This document shows, piece after piece, positions 1 to 9,000 of a stretch of DNA of 64,000 bases. The stretch spans positions 1,054,001 to 1,118,000 of the forward strand of contig NZ_CP015880.1 in the NCBI RefSeq assembly GCF_000697965.2, read 5' to 3'. Positions within the stretch are counted from its first letter, which is position 1, and the number at the start of each line of letters is the position of its first letter. The position numbers and the translations under genes were made by a program. This DNA is from Ensifer adhaerens (GTDB taxonomy: Bacteria > Pseudomonadota > Alphaproteobacteria > Rhizobiales > Rhizobiaceae). The notes under the pieces are model-generated. The model worked only from the letters and a program-made list of their open reading frames with translations. It had not been told where the DNA came from and ran no database searches.

Positions 1-1
1 C

Positions 2-691
2 CACATCCACCAGCGGCAGGTCCATGCGGCGGAGCCCTTCATCGTCATGCCGGGTATGCCGCAGGGTCGCGACATCAACGAAGTCGGCGTGAAGAGCGTG
101 TCGTTCGTCACGGTCGACGACGACGGCCATGTCAGTCTTGCCGAGCGGGCGATCGGCATCGCCAGCTTCGAACGCCTTCGTGTCGATCTGACGGGCATCT
201 CGGAATGGCGCGACATGCTCGATGCCGTCAGGCAGGCGCTTTCGCACACCTGTGGTGAAGCAGCGGCAGAGAACGTCATCCTGCGTCTGACGCTCGCCGG
301 CGCGACGCCCTTGGCCTGGCGCCTTCGCCGTGACGCGGACCTGTTGCGGGCGGAGATCGACAACATCGCCGCCGGCATCGCCGGCTGCTGGATCGAGAAG
401 GTCGAACTCACCTGCGGCAACGCCCGGACCGAAAAACCGGGCGCCATGCTCGATCCCGTCGAAGAGCTGGCGGCGCTCGTCGAAGCGGACGTCTTGCCGG
501 CGCACGGGTTTCGCCAGGACGTGCTGGCGGCCGTGGAAGACGTCCTGCAACAGCTTCCGCCCGAGCTTCGCCAATCGCTGGCACCGGACGAAGAGGCGGT
601 CGCGCGGCTGGCGTTTGAAGCCGGTCTGTCGGGAACCGCCGAGGTGCTCGCCCATCTTCATGGCGGCGGCGCCGGCGAGGGTGGCCACTGA
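2..691 (+). CDS. SbcD-like metallophosphoesterase / DNA repair exonuclease, C-terminal part (5' end outside window)
   Basis: The reading frame is open from base 2, so the gene starts before the window. The first residues read HIHQRQVHAAEPFIV followed by PGMPQGRDINEVGVKS. This fits the end of a calcineurin-like metallophosphoesterase domain, where a metal-binding GHIHQ motif is followed by a conserved PGxxQGR. About 190 residues of C-terminal domain follow, with no motif I recognise. The stop TGA shares one base with the ATG of the next gene (TGATG), so the two are translationally coupled. A nuclease next to a YhaN-type ATPase matches the Bacillus YhaM/YhaN and SbcD/SbcC arrangement. I infer a nuclease-ATPase pair acting on DNA ends; the substrate cannot be told from sequence. 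Confidence 0.8.
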   Translation, partial: HIHQRQVHAAEPFIVMPGMPQGRDINEVGVKSVSFVTVDDDGHVSLAERAIGIASFERLRVDLTGISEWRDMLDAVRQALSHTCGEAAAENVILRLTLAGATPLAWRLRRDADLLRAEIDNIAAGIAGCWIEKVELTCGNARTEKPGAMLDPVEELAALVEADVLPAHGFRQDVLAAVEDVLQQLPPELRQSLAPDEEAVARLAFEAGLSGTAEVLAHLHGGGAGEGGH

Positions 692-3600
692 TGCGGATCA
701 GCGCGCTCGATCTCGTCCGCTACGGCAAGTTTACCGATCGTCGCCTTGACTTCGGCGATGGCGTGCCCGGCACTCCCGACCTCCACATCGTCTACGGCCC
801 CAACGAGGCTGGAAAGTCGACTCTGTTTTCCGGTTTTCTCGACCTGCTCTTCGGCATCGAGCATTCGAGCCCCTACGGCTTCCTGCACCCTTACCAGACG
901 ATGCGCGTGGGCGGCACGATCGAAGCGGCCGGCCGCAGCGATCGCGTCTTCCGGATCAAGCGAAAGACGAACTCGCTGGTCGGCCTCGACGACCAGCCCT
1001 TGCCCGACAACCTGTTTTCCGGAGCGCTCGGCGCGATCGATCGCGACACCTACCAAATGATGTTCTCGCTGGACGACGAGAGCATCGAGAAGGGCGGCGA
1101 GGCGATCCTGAAAAGCGAAGGCGAACTCGGGTCGCTGCTGTTTTCGGCAAGCTCGGGCCTTCCGGACAGCACGGCGATCCTTGCAGCCCTGCGCGGGCAG
1201 GCCGACGGCTTCTACCGGCCACAGGCGCGCAAGCATCAGCTTGCGGAACTGAAAGGCGAGCTTGAGGCCCTGAGGGTCGAACGCAATGCGCTCGATATCA
1301 ATGCACGCGAATATGCGGCGCTGCGCAAAACGCTGACGCAGGCGCGTGAACGCCACGATGAAGCGATCACGCGTCGAGCCGAGTTGCGGCTGGCGCGGGC
1401 CCGCCTGAAAGCCGAGGTCGAAGCGTTGCCCCATTTCGGCAGGCTGCGCGCCCTCCGCGCGGAACTGGCGGGCGCTCCGCCGCTGCCGGTACCGCCAGCG
1501 GAGTGGGCGAGTGAACTGCCGGCGCTTCGGCGCCAGGAGGCGGAGACCGAGATCAGGCTACGACAGATCGACAGCGAGATGCAGCATCGCCGCGATGCGC
1601 TCGAGGAAATGCCGCTCGACAAGGAAGGTCTCTGCCTGATCGAGCGCCTGACCGCGCTTCAGGAAACCGCGCTTGATGCACGTTATGTCACCGCGGCGCG
1701 CGACATGCCGTCTCGATTGGAGGATCTGGCGCGGACCGGGGCAGAAATTCTTGGCTGCCTGTTGCGGCTCGGCGAACCGGCCGACCGCGATCCCGCGTCG
1801 CTTTTACTTGCGGCCGGGACCGGCGCGCAGCTTCAGGATTTGGCGCGCCGGCACTCGGCCCTCGTCGAGCGTGTCGCTTCGGCTCGCCTGGAGCTGCAGA
1901 GCGCCGTCGAATCAGATCGGGACGCTGAAGGCGATTTGCTACGGCTCGAAGAGCAGGGGGCAGCGGACGTCTCCGGACTTGCCGAAAAGCTGTCGCTGTT
2001 GCGACGCAGTGACTGCGTCCTGCGCAAGCAGGCGGCGCAACAGGCCATCGACCGGTTGGATGCGGAACTCGCCGACAAGCTTGTGCAGCTGAGGCCCTTT
2101 GCCGGAACGGCCGATGACCTGCTCGCGCTCGACGCCCCGTCGCCGGCAACGCTGGAGACCTGGCGCAGGGCAGCTGCCAGTCAGGAGGAGCGGCATTTGC
2201 GAGTTGTCGACCGCATCGCCGCCGAGCAGGAGTTGCTGGCGGGGGACGAGGCGCGGCTGGCCGGGCTGTCCGCCGTTGGCGGCACGATGGACGATTTCTC
2301 GGCCTCAGCACTGCGTCAGCGCCGCAATGAAGCGTGGCGCCAGCACAAGGCGGAGCTTGCTCTGGAAACGGCCACTGCCTTCGAGCAGGCGATGAGCGAA
2401 GACGATGAGGTTTCCGCGCGACGCCTTGCGGACACGGCGCAGCTTGCCGACATGCGCGGCTTGTCGCTGTCGATCGCCGAGCGGCGTGCCCGCATCGCGA
2501 CGCTGCGTCAGCAGGAGAAGCAATCTCTGGCCGACGCGGCGACGCAAGCGCAGGTTTTGGCAACAGCCGTCTTGGCCTGCGGCTTACCTAGCGTGATGCG
2601 TCTGACGCAGCTGGAGGCTTGGCTGACCACACGGCTTGCGGCGCTGGACCTGCGCGCGCATTTGCGCGCGGCGCGCCAGGATTTCGATCGCGCCCATTCC
2701 GAGGAGGCCGAAGCGATTGCCGGCTTGCGCGAGGAGCTTGCGGCCATAGATATCGACGGACGCCTGCCGGAGCGGCTCGACAACCTTCTCCTTGCCGCCG
2801 AGCAGGCGGTGTCGCAGGCGCGTGCGCTGGACGGCGCCCGCAACGCAGCCCGTGAGGCGGCAAAGCGGGCGCGAACGCTTCTGGAAAGCCGGCAGTCGGC
2901 GCTCGATCTGGCTGAAGACGCGATGGACGCGTGGCAAGAACAATGGTCGGAACTTCTTGCCAAAAGCTGGTTGGCCGCGCGGAGCGAACCGCTGACGCCA
3001 GAGCAGACCGGTCCGATGCTGACGATCCTGCAGGAGCTCGATAAGCTGACGCAGCGCAAGGCCGACCTCGAATATCGCATCGCCGGCATGCGCAAGGACC
3101 AGGTTGAATTCGACCGTGCCATTGCCAAGCTTGCCCGCGGGACGGCCGCTGATGACACACTGACGACCTACATGACGTTGAAGACGCGCGCCGCCGAGGC
3201 GCAGCGGCTTTCGGATCGCCGCGCAACCTTCCTCGCCGAAATCGCCCGCCTGGAGGAAGAGCGGCGTGTCGCCTGTGCGGAGCGGGAACTCCATGTGGCG
3301 CGCAGGCGGCAGGTGCTTGAATTCTTCGACTGCGAAACGCTCGATGAGGCCGCGCAGCTATTCGAGGCCGGTCGGGAACAGCAGCGCCTGCGTGAACGCA
3401 TCGCCGAATCGGAGGCGGATCTTGCCTCCCGCCTTGATGTCGCCGAGAGCACGCAGGCGGAGGCTTTGCTCGCGGAACTCGATGACACGGCGGTGCGGCT
3501 GGAGCTGGCACGGATGGATGCCGCACTCGAACAAAGCGACCGCGACGTCAGTGAACTGCATACGGAGATGCGGGAAAGAGAAAAGGCGCTCGCGGCTGTC

Positions 3601-4146
3601 GAAGGCGGCGACACGGTCGCAGAACTCGAACAGAAGCGGCGGACGTTGCTGCTCGACATCGAAAACAAGGCGCTTGCCTATCTGCGGCTTCGCGCCGGCG
3701 TAATCGCCGCCGAGACCGCGCTCCGGCTTTTCCGCGAGCGGCATCGCAGCGCAATGATGCGGCGCGCGTCGGAGACCTTCAGCCGGATCAGCGGCGGAGA
3801 ATATTCCGGCCTGTCGGCGCAGTCCGACCGGGGACAGGAGTTCCTGATCGCCAATGCGGCGGCCGGTGGGTCGAAGCTTGCCAAGGATCTCTCCAAGGGC
3901 ACGCGCTTTCAGCTCTATCTGGCGCTCAGAATCGCCGGCTATCACGAAATCGCAGCCGCGCGCGAATCGCTGCCCTTCATCGCCGACGACATCATGGAGA
4001 CCTTCGACGACGGACGCGCCGGCCGCGCCTTCGAGCAGATGGCCGAAATGGCCCGCGTCGGCCAGGTGATCTATCTGACGCACCACGAGCATCTTTGCGA
4101 GATCGCCCGTGAGGCCTGTCCGACTGTGACAATCCACAGGTTATGA
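691..4146 (+). CDS. YhaN/SMC-like AAA family ATPase (SbcC-like partner of the upstream nuclease)
   Basis: This 1151-residue protein has an SMC/Rad50 layout. A Walker A motif GPNEAGKST lies at residues 36-44. A long charged, Ala/Glu/Arg-rich coiled-coil middle fills roughly residues 180-1000. Near the C-terminus are a signature-like stretch LSKGTRFQLYLALR and a Walker B/D-loop region (LPFIADDIMETFDDGRA). The ends would pair to form one ATPase head, as in RecF/SbcC/YhaN proteins. It overlaps the upstream exonuclease gene by one base, so the two products are probably made together and may form a complex. I see no zinc-hook CxxC in the middle, unlike SbcC/Rad50, which favours the YhaN subgroup. 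The DNA-repair role is inferred from family and partner. Confidence 0.85.
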   Translation: MRISALDLVRYGKFTDRRLDFGDGVPGTPDLHIVYGPNEAGKSTLFSGFLDLLFGIEHSSPYGFLHPYQTMRVGGTIEAAGRSDRVFRIKRKTNSLVGLDDQPLPDNLFSGALGAIDRDTYQMMFSLDDESIEKGGEAILKSEGELGSLLFSASSGLPDSTAILAALRGQADGFYRPQARKHQLAELKGELEALRVERNALDINAREYAALRKTLTQARERHDEAITRRAELRLARARLKAEVEALPHFGRLRALRAELAGAPPLPVPPAEWASELPALRRQEAETEIRLRQIDSEMQHRRDALEEMPLDKEGLCLIERLTALQETALDARYVTAARDMPSRLEDLARTGAEILGCLLRLGEPADRDPASLLLAAGTGAQLQDLARRHSALVERVASARLELQSAVESDRDAEGDLLRLEEQGAADVSGLAEKLSLLRRSDCVLRKQAAQQAIDRLDAELADKLVQLRPFAGTADDLLALDAPSPATLETWRRAAASQEERHLRVVDRIAAEQELLAGDEARLAGLSAVGGTMDDFSASALRQRRNEAWRQHKAELALETATAFEQAMSEDDEVSARRLADTAQLADMRGLSLSIAERRARIATLRQQEKQSLADAATQAQVLATAVLACGLPSVMRLTQLEAWLTTRLAALDLRAHLRAARQDFDRAHSEEAEAIAGLREELAAIDIDGRLPERLDNLLLAAEQAVSQARALDGARNAAREAAKRARTLLESRQSALDLAEDAMDAWQEQWSELLAKSWLAARSEPLTPEQTGPMLTILQELDKLTQRKADLEYRIAGMRKDQVEFDRAIAKLARGTAADDTLTTYMTLKTRAAEAQRLSDRRATFLAEIARLEEERRVACAERELHVARRRQVLEFFDCETLDEAAQLFEAGREQQRLRERIAESEADLASRLDVAESTQAEALLAELDDTAVRLELARMDAALEQSDRDVSELHTEMREREKALAAVEGGDTVAELEQKRRTLLLDIENKALAYLRLRAGVIAAETALRLFRERHRSAMMRRASETFSRISGGEYSGLSAQSDRGQEFLIANAAAGGSKLAKDLSKGTRFQLYLALRIAGYHEIAAARESLPFIADDIMETFDDGRAGRAFEQMAEMARVGQVIYLTHHEHLCEIAREACPTVTIHRL

Positions 4147-4233
4147 TAGGCTCGCGGGCGAGGTCGGGCCTGTTGGCCGTAGCGCACTTTCGCTGACGAC
4201 GAGCGCCACACACGAAAATGGGAGGAACGAGAT

Positions 4234-4632
4234 ATGGACATCATACCCGGTGGATCGAGACCTTCGATGCGCGCCCCGGCGGAATACTTCACCGGCACGG
4301 TACGCCAGGACCCGGTGATCGAGGCCGCAGACCCGGCGCGCGTCCGCGCTGTCAGCGTCACCTTCGAGCCCGGCGCTCGGACGGCCTGGCATACGCACCC
4401 GCTCGGCCAGACCCTGGTTGTCACCGCCGGCCGTGGTCTCGTGCAAAGCTGGGGTGGCCCTGTGCAAGAGATTCGTATGGGCGATGTCGTCTGGTTCCCG
4501 CCGGGCGAAAAGCACTGGCACGGTGCAGCACCCGATACGGCCATGGTGCATCTTGCGATTCAGGAAGCGCTCGACGGCAAGGCTGTGGATTGGCTGGAGC
4601 ATGTCAGCGACGAGCAGTATCGCGGCGGGTAG
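4234..4632 (+). CDS. Small cupin-domain protein
   Basis: This is a 132-residue single-domain cupin. The first cupin motif is visible as [13 protein letters not shown] followed by a glycine-rich turn. The second is [15 protein letters not shown], giving the His ligands expected for a metal-binding beta-barrel. A good ribosome site (GGGAGG, 4220-4225) sits 8 bases before the ATG. Small cupins of this type often accompany carboxymuconolactone-decarboxylase or quinone-related enzymes, but nothing next to this gene fixes a substrate. It follows the YhaN-like gene by 87 bases and is followed by about 225 bases in which I see no gene. The fold is secure; the function is unknown. Confidence 0.85.
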   Translation: MDIIPGGSRPSMRAPAEYFTGTVRQDPVIEAADPARVRAVSVTFEPGARTAWHTHPLGQTLVVTAGRGLVQSWGGPVQEIRMGDVVWFPPGEKHWHGAAPDTAMVHLAIQEALDGKAVDWLEHVSDEQYRGG

Positions 4633-4857
4633 CGCCGGTGGGCCTATCGATACGTTGGGATTTGGCGGGTTTGCTGCTCCGGCGAGGCTGACGGTGGCGG
4701 GTATCGCGATCGAGGCCGTCGAATCCCTGATTCCCGACCGTTGACGGCTGAGCTCTAAAGCCAAAGCAATTCGAAGCGGCAGGCCTATCGCAAACGGCAC
4801 GCGATAACGCGAACAGCAATTTGAGCAGATTTGGTGATGATTTTCTGTGGGAGAAAA

Positions 4858-4933
4858 TGGTGGGCGATGAGAGACTCGAACTCCCGACATCCTCGGTGTA
4901 AACGAGGCGCTCTACCAACTGAGCTAATCGCCC
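4858..4933 (-). tRNA. tRNA-Val (anticodon TAC)
   Basis: Read on the minus strand, the cloverleaf starts GGGCGATTAGCTCAG and has an anticodon stem CCTCG/CGAGG around the loop TTTACAC, giving anticodon TAC (valine). The T-arm GGGAGTTCGAGTCTC is present, and the acceptor stem GGGCGAT/ATCGCCC is perfect with discriminator A. The 3' CCA is encoded in the DNA (4858-4860). Length is 76 bases with CCA. Confidence 0.97.
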
Positions 4934-4976
4934 TTCCGCGTTTGGACCGGATCAGTCCGCCGCGTCGGTGGCCGTG

Positions 4977-5005
4977 ATCTAGGCGTAACCGAAAAAAACC
5001 GCAAG
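4977..5005 (-). promoter_or_regulatory. Predicted sigma-70-type promoter of tRNA-Val
   Basis: On the minus strand, CTTGCG (5005-5000) and CTAGAT (4982-4977) are separated by exactly 17 bases. This is close to the rhizobial housekeeping consensus CTTGAC-N17-CTATAT. The predicted start lies about 35-40 bases upstream of the mature tRNA 5' end at 4933, a normal leader length. Position and spacing make it convincing, but no start site has been mapped. Confidence 0.6.
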
Positions 5006-5297
5006 AGCATTTGTATCGTTTTTATGATTTTTTTTGTTGGCGGTTGCGCGACACCCTGAAACTGCGGGCTTCGTGCTTGTGGACAAAATGCGCGGACGGT
5101 GCCTCGGTAACGGCGAACGGGGGAGGGAGGGGAGGCAATCCGGAATCAGCCTCCGTGTACGCGCATCGACGAGTGCGTGTTGGGATAGGTGACGACGGGC
5201 CGGTGGCGGCAGGCGCCATTGGTCCATTCCGATTTCGATCCTTTTATCGCCCTGTGGATCAATTTTCACTCCGTCACGGATTTGTCTTCAAACACGC

Positions 5298-5326
5298 TTG
5301 ACACCCCAATCCGAACCGCTTAGTTA
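5298..5326 (+). promoter_or_regulatory. Predicted promoter of the tandem tRNA-Asp genes
   Basis: A perfect -35 TTGACA (5298-5303, preceded by C, giving the rhizobial CTTGAC) is followed after 17 bases by TAGTTA (5321-5326). The first tRNA-Asp begins 66 bases downstream. No comparably good promoter appears between the two tRNA-Asp genes, so they are probably one transcript. Confidence 0.55.
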
Positions 5327-5391
5327 GCCGCTCATCGAACGGCGCTGCTGCTCGATGCGGGGCGGAAACGCCTCAACCAAGTCAAGATGAT

Positions 5392-5468
5392 GCGGGTGTA
5401 GCTCAGTCGGTTAGAGTGCCGGCCTGTCACGCCGGAGGTCGCGGGTTCGAGCCCCGTCACTCGCGCCA
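5392..5468 (+). tRNA. tRNA-Asp (anticodon GTC), copy 1
   Basis: The 77-base cloverleaf starts GCGGGTGTAGCTCAGTCGG. Its anticodon stem CCGGC/GCCGG encloses CTGTCAC, giving anticodon GTC (aspartate). The T-arm contains GGGTTCGAGCCCC, the acceptor stem is GCGGGTG/CACTCGC with one G-T pair, and CCA is encoded. It is identical to the second copy 76 bases downstream. Confidence 0.97.
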
Positions 5469-5544
5469 CTCTTGATCTGGATTTGCCTAGGCGTTCTCAA
5501 CGAGGGCCGATGGTGATACTAATGATCGTTCGCGGTCATCATGC

Positions 5545-5621
5545 GCGGGTGTAGCTCAGTCGGTTAGAGTGCCGGCCTGTCACGCCGGAGGTCGCGGGTT
5601 CGAGCCCCGTCACTCGCGCCA
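5545..5621 (+). tRNA. tRNA-Asp (anticodon GTC), copy 2
   Basis: This is a base-for-base repeat of the tRNA-Asp at 5392-5468, with anticodon GTC and encoded CCA. The 76-base spacer shows no strong promoter, so it is probably processed from a shared precursor. A pyrimidine-rich tract follows the CCA (5622-5641), but there is no clear hairpin terminator. Confidence 0.97.
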
Positions 5622-5920
5622 TTTCTTCTCTCCGTCCTTCCTGTGAATTGCGCCGGCCCTAGGGCCGGATTGTGCGCTGCGGCAATCTGTCTCGTCTCGC
5701 TTTGTTTTACCGTAAAGTTCGCGTCGGCCCGCGAATCCGCGCTTTGTCGGTATCACCCGTCCGATCCTGTGTTGCGAAGCGGTTTAAATGGCCCCTCAAG
5801 GCTTGCGCGACGGCGCGGGCTGCGCTAACCACTCCGGCGTTGCAACATATTTTTCGGCCTGCGAGATTTGTTGTTCTGGCGCTCTCCCATGCGCCCTCCC
5901 GCAGGCAGGGACGGATAACA
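5622..5920. other. Intergenic region upstream of the nuo operon
   Basis: About 300 bases between the tRNA-Asp pair and nuoA. I see one plausible promoter (5802-5830) and a leader of about 85 bases. The nuoA frame is open far upstream of its ATG, but that part has no homology-like features, and NuoA proteins begin near MTELL, so I treat it as untranslated. Confidence 0.6.
5802..5830 (+). promoter_or_regulatory. Possible promoter of the nuo operon
   Basis: CTTGCG (5802-5807) and CTAACC (5825-5830) are separated by 17 bases, a partial match to CTTGAC-N17-CTATAT. It lies about 90 bases upstream of nuoA. The -10 match is weak and other starts are possible. Confidence 0.35.
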
Positions 5921-6286
5921 ATGACTGAACTTCTCGGTTCCTACGTTCCGATCGCGATTTTCATTGGAATCGCATTGGTGATCGGTGTGGCGCTTCTGAT
6001 TGCTCCCTTCGCCGTCGCCTTCAAGGCTCCTGATTCGGAAAAGCTGTCGGCCTACGAGTGCGGCTTCAATGCGTTCGACGACGCCCGCATGAAGTTCGAC
6101 ATCCGCTTCTATCTCGTGTCGATCCTCTTCATCATCTTCGACCTCGAAGTTGCCTTCCTCTTTCCTTGGGCGGTTTCGTTCCACGAGCTGGGCTGGTTCG
6201 GCTTCTGGTCAATGATGGTCTTCCTCGGAGTGCTGACGATCGGCTTTATCTATGAATGGAAGAAGGGAGCGCTGGAATGGAACTGA
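5921..6286 (+). CDS. nuoA: NADH-quinone oxidoreductase subunit A
   Basis: This 121-residue inner-membrane subunit of respiratory complex I has three predicted transmembrane helices. The signature loop [21 protein letters not shown], with its conserved cysteine, belongs to the mobile loop next to the quinone chamber. The ATG at 5921 is chosen because the NuoA family begins with a short hydrophilic segment such as [11 protein letters not shown], and the longer upstream frame looks non-coding. It is the first gene of the nuo cluster and overlaps nuoB by 10 bases. Confidence 0.97.
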   Translation: MTELLGSYVPIAIFIGIALVIGVALLIAPFAVAFKAPDSEKLSAYECGFNAFDDARMKFDIRFYLVSILFIIFDLEVAFLFPWAVSFHELGWFGFWSMMVFLGVLTIGFIYEWKKGALEWN

Positions 6287-6855
6287 CCTCCGGCACCACG
6301 CTCGTTGCGCCCAAGCCGAAAGGGATCATCGATCCCTCCACCGGCAAGCCGATTGGCAGCAATGATGCATTCTTCGGCGAGATCAACAATGAGCTCGCCG
6401 ACAAGGGTTTTCTAGTCACCTCGACCGACGAGCTCATCAATTGGGCCCGTACCGGTTCGTTGATGTGGATGACCTTCGGTCTCGCCTGCTGCGCGGTCGA
6501 AATGATGCAGATGTCGATGCCGCGCTACGACGCCGAACGCTTCGGTTTTGCGCCGCGCGCCTCGCCGCGCCAGTCCGACGTCATGATCGTCGCCGGCACG
6601 CTGACCAACAAGATGGCGCCTGCGCTCCGCAAGGTCTATGACCAGATGCCGGAGCCGCGTTACGTCATCTCGATGGGTTCGTGCGCCAATGGCGGCGGCT
6701 ACTACCACTATTCCTATTCGGTTGTTCGCGGTTGCGACCGCGTCGTTCCCGTCGACATCTACGTGCCAGGCTGTCCTCCCACGGCAGAAGCGCTGCTTTA
6801 CGGCGTGCTCCTGCTGCAGAAGAAGATCCGCCGGACCGGCACGATCGAGCGCTAA
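6277..6855 (+). CDS. nuoB: NADH-quinone oxidoreductase subunit B (N2 iron-sulfur cluster subunit)
   Basis: This 192-residue peripheral-arm subunit carries the terminal [4Fe-4S] cluster N2, which passes electrons to quinone. The ligand motifs are visible: tandem cysteines in [29 protein letters not shown], and [14 protein letters not shown]. The ATG at 6277 (protein MELTSGTT) lies inside the end of nuoA, giving a 10-base overlap that suggests translational coupling. A start seven codons earlier is possible but lacks family support. The N-terminal 45 residues form a hydrophilic extension typical of alphaproteobacterial NuoB. Confidence 0.97.
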   Translation: MELTSGTTLVAPKPKGIIDPSTGKPIGSNDAFFGEINNELADKGFLVTSTDELINWARTGSLMWMTFGLACCAVEMMQMSMPRYDAERFGFAPRASPRQSDVMIVAGTLTNKMAPALRKVYDQMPEPRYVISMGSCANGGGYYHYSYSVVRGCDRVVPVDIYVPGCPPTAEALLYGVLLLQKKIRRTGTIER

Positions 6856-6873
6856 GGGCAGGGGGTCTTTGAT

Positions 6874-7479
6874 ATGAGTGAAGCCCTGAATGAGCTTGCG
6901 TCCTACTTGCGCGAAACGCGCGGTGCGCTGATCTCCGACGCATCGCTGGCCTATGGCGAGCTGACGCTGACGACGACGTCGGCGAACCTGATCGCGCTGC
7001 TTACGTTCCTTCGTGACGATGTGCAGTGCGCCTTCGTCAATTTCGTCGATGTCTGCGGCGTCGACTGGCCACAGCGGCCGGACCGTTTCGACGTTGTCTA
7101 TCATCTCTTGTCGCCGCGCCAGAACCTGCGCGTGCGCGTCAAGGTCGCAACCGGCGAGAACGAGCCGGTTCCGTCGGCAACGCCGGTCTATCCCGGTGCC
7201 GACTGGTTCGAGCGCGAAGCCTACGATATGTACGGCATCCTGTTTACCGGCCATCCTGACCTGCGTCGCATCCTGACGGACTACGGTTTCGAAGGACATC
7301 CGCTGCGCAAGGACTTCCCGGTCACCGGTTTTGTCGAGGTGCGTTACGACGACGAAGCAAAGCGCGTCGTCTACGAACCCGTCGAACTGAAGCAGGAATT
7401 CCGCAACTTCGACTTCCTCTCTCCCTGGGAAGGCACGGACTACGTGCTGCCCGGCGACGAGAAGGCGAAAGCACGGTGA
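6874..7479 (+). CDS. nuoC: NADH-quinone oxidoreductase subunit C (30 kDa)
   Basis: This 201-residue subunit of the hydrophilic arm of complex I contacts NuoD near the quinone site. The 30-kDa family signature is plain: [24 protein letters not shown], followed by [10 protein letters not shown]. It is a separate gene from nuoD, unlike the nuoCD fusion of enterobacteria. It lies 18 bases after nuoB, and a ribosome site (AGGG) precedes the ATG. Confidence 0.97.
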   Translation: MSEALNELASYLRETRGALISDASLAYGELTLTTTSANLIALLTFLRDDVQCAFVNFVDVCGVDWPQRPDRFDVVYHLLSPRQNLRVRVKVATGENEPVPSATPVYPGADWFEREAYDMYGILFTGHPDLRRILTDYGFEGHPLRKDFPVTGFVEVRYDDEAKRVVYEPVELKQEFRNFDFLSPWEGTDYVLPGDEKAKAR

Positions 7480-7536
7480 GACTAAGTGGTCCGCGGTAGC
7501 CGGTGAACGGCTGTCGTCCGACCTGGAGCAATCGGT

Positions 7537-8727
7537 ATGACCGAACATAACGTCCGCAACTTCAACATCAACTTTGGTCCGCAGCATCCGGCGGCGCACG
7601 GCGTTCTTCGTCTGGTGCTCGAGCTTGATGGCGAAATCGTCGAGCGCGTCGATCCGCATATCGGCCTGCTGCATCGCGGTACCGAAAAGCTGATCGAGAC
7701 CAAGACCTACCTGCAGGCCGTGCCCTATTTCGACCGCCTCGACTACGTGGCGCCGATGAACCAGGAGCATGCCTACGCGCTGGCGATCGAGAAGCTGACG
7801 GCGACCAAAGTTCCGATCCGCGGCCAGCTCATCCGCGTCCTCTATTCGGAAATCGGCCGCATCCTCTCGCATCTTCTGAACGTCACGACGCAGGCCATGG
7901 ACGTCGGCGCGCTGACGCCGCCGCTCTGGGGCTTTGAAGAGCGCGAAAAGCTGATGGTGTTCTACGAGCGTGCCTGCGGCGCGCGCATGCACTCGGCCTA
8001 CTTCCGTCCGGGCGGCGTCCATCAGGACCTGCCGCACGAACTCGTCGAAGACATCGGCAAGTGGATCGATCCGTTCCTGAAGACCGTCGACGACATCGAC
8101 GAACTCTTGACCGGCAACCGCATCTTCAAGCAGCGCAACGTCGACATCGGCGTCGTCAAGCTTGACGATGCCTGGGCCTGGGGCTTCTCGGGCGTGATGG
8201 TGCGTGGCTCGGGCGCTGCCTGGGACCTGCGTCGTTCGCAGCCCTATGAGTGCTATTCGGATCTCGAGTTCGATATCCCGATCGGCAAGAACGGCGACTG
8301 CTTCGACCGTTATCTGATCCGTATGATCGAAATGCGCCAGTCGGCCCGCATCATGCGCCAGTGCGTCGATCGCCTGCTCGGCGATGCCAAGGTCGGCCCG
8401 GTTTCGTCGCTCGACGGCAAGATCGTTCCGCCGAAGCGCGGCGAGATGAAGCGTTCGATGGAAGCGCTCATCCACCACTTCAAGCTCTATACCGAAGGCT
8501 ACCACGTGCCGGCCGGCGAAGTTTACGCCGCCGTCGAAGCGCCGAAGGGCGAATTCGGCGTCTATCTCGTCTCCGACGGCACCAACAAGCCCTATCGCTG
8601 CAAGATCCGTGCCCCAGGTTATGCGCATCTGCAGGCGATGGATTTCCTCTGTCGGGGACACCAGCTTGCCGACGTTTCGGCCGTGCTGGGCTCCCTCGAT
8701 ATCGTGTTCGGTGAGGTGGACCGCTGA
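7537..8727 (+). CDS. nuoD: NADH-quinone oxidoreductase subunit D (49 kDa)
   Basis: This 396-residue subunit of the complex I Q-module is related to the large subunit of NiFe hydrogenases. It shows the 49-kDa signatures [22 protein letters not shown] near the N-terminus and [10 protein letters not shown], and ends [27 protein letters not shown]. With NuoB it forms the quinone cavity. It starts 57 bases after nuoC. Its stop TGA shares a base with the ATG of the following small gene (TGATG), so that gene is translationally coupled to it. Confidence 0.97.
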   Translation: MTEHNVRNFNINFGPQHPAAHGVLRLVLELDGEIVERVDPHIGLLHRGTEKLIETKTYLQAVPYFDRLDYVAPMNQEHAYALAIEKLTATKVPIRGQLIRVLYSEIGRILSHLLNVTTQAMDVGALTPPLWGFEEREKLMVFYERACGARMHSAYFRPGGVHQDLPHELVEDIGKWIDPFLKTVDDIDELLTGNRIFKQRNVDIGVVKLDDAWAWGFSGVMVRGSGAAWDLRRSQPYECYSDLEFDIPIGKNGDCFDRYLIRMIEMRQSARIMRQCVDRLLGDAKVGPVSSLDGKIVPPKRGEMKRSMEALIHHFKLYTEGYHVPAGEVYAAVEAPKGEFGVYLVSDGTNKPYRCKIRAPGYAHLQAMDFLCRGHQLADVSAVLGSLDIVFGEVDR

Positions 8728-8984
8728 TGCGTCTCGCGCCCCTGGCCACGCTCGCTCTTCTCGCGCTTGCATCGACCGTTTCTGCGCAGGAGCAGGTCGA
8801 AAGCGGCGCGACGTCGGGCGGCATGCGCGGGGGCTCGATGGCCGATCTCGTTGCCAAGGGCTACGAGATCAAGGCCGCGGTCGCCAATGGCACGCGCTAC
8901 ATCGTATTTTTGCAGAAAGACCAGTCAGCCTATGCCTGCGAATTCGTCTCGGTGACGAAATCGCGGTGCGGTTCGATTAACTGA
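8727..8984 (+). CDS. Small secreted/periplasmic protein of unknown function inside the nuo operon
   Basis: This 85-residue protein has a clear Sec signal peptide: [20 protein letters not shown] with probable cleavage before QEQ. The mature part of about 63 residues contains a Gly/Ser-rich stretch, then [30 protein letters not shown] and a final cysteine. The pattern (GYEIK..., VFLQK..., YxCEF...) recalls small bacterial secreted proteins that form a compact beta sheet, with the two cysteines possibly paired. It overlaps nuoD by one base and precedes nuoE by 16 bases, so it is surely co-expressed with complex I. No known complex I subunit matches it, and I assign no function. Confidence 0.85.
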   Translation: MRLAPLATLALLALASTVSAQEQVESGATSGGMRGGSMADLVAKGYEIKAAVANGTRYIVFLQKDQSAYACEFVSVTKSRCGSIN

Positions 8985-9000
8985 TAAGGTGTCCACTAGA

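Larger units (their letters stand above)
4934..5391. other. Intergenic region between divergent tRNA-Val and tRNA-Asp
   Basis: About 460 bases without a convincing protein gene. It holds the tRNA-Val promoter at its left end, a G-rich stretch near 5120-5135 and the tRNA-Asp promoter near 5298-5326. Short reading frames here lack ribosome sites and recognisable products. Confidence 0.7.
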
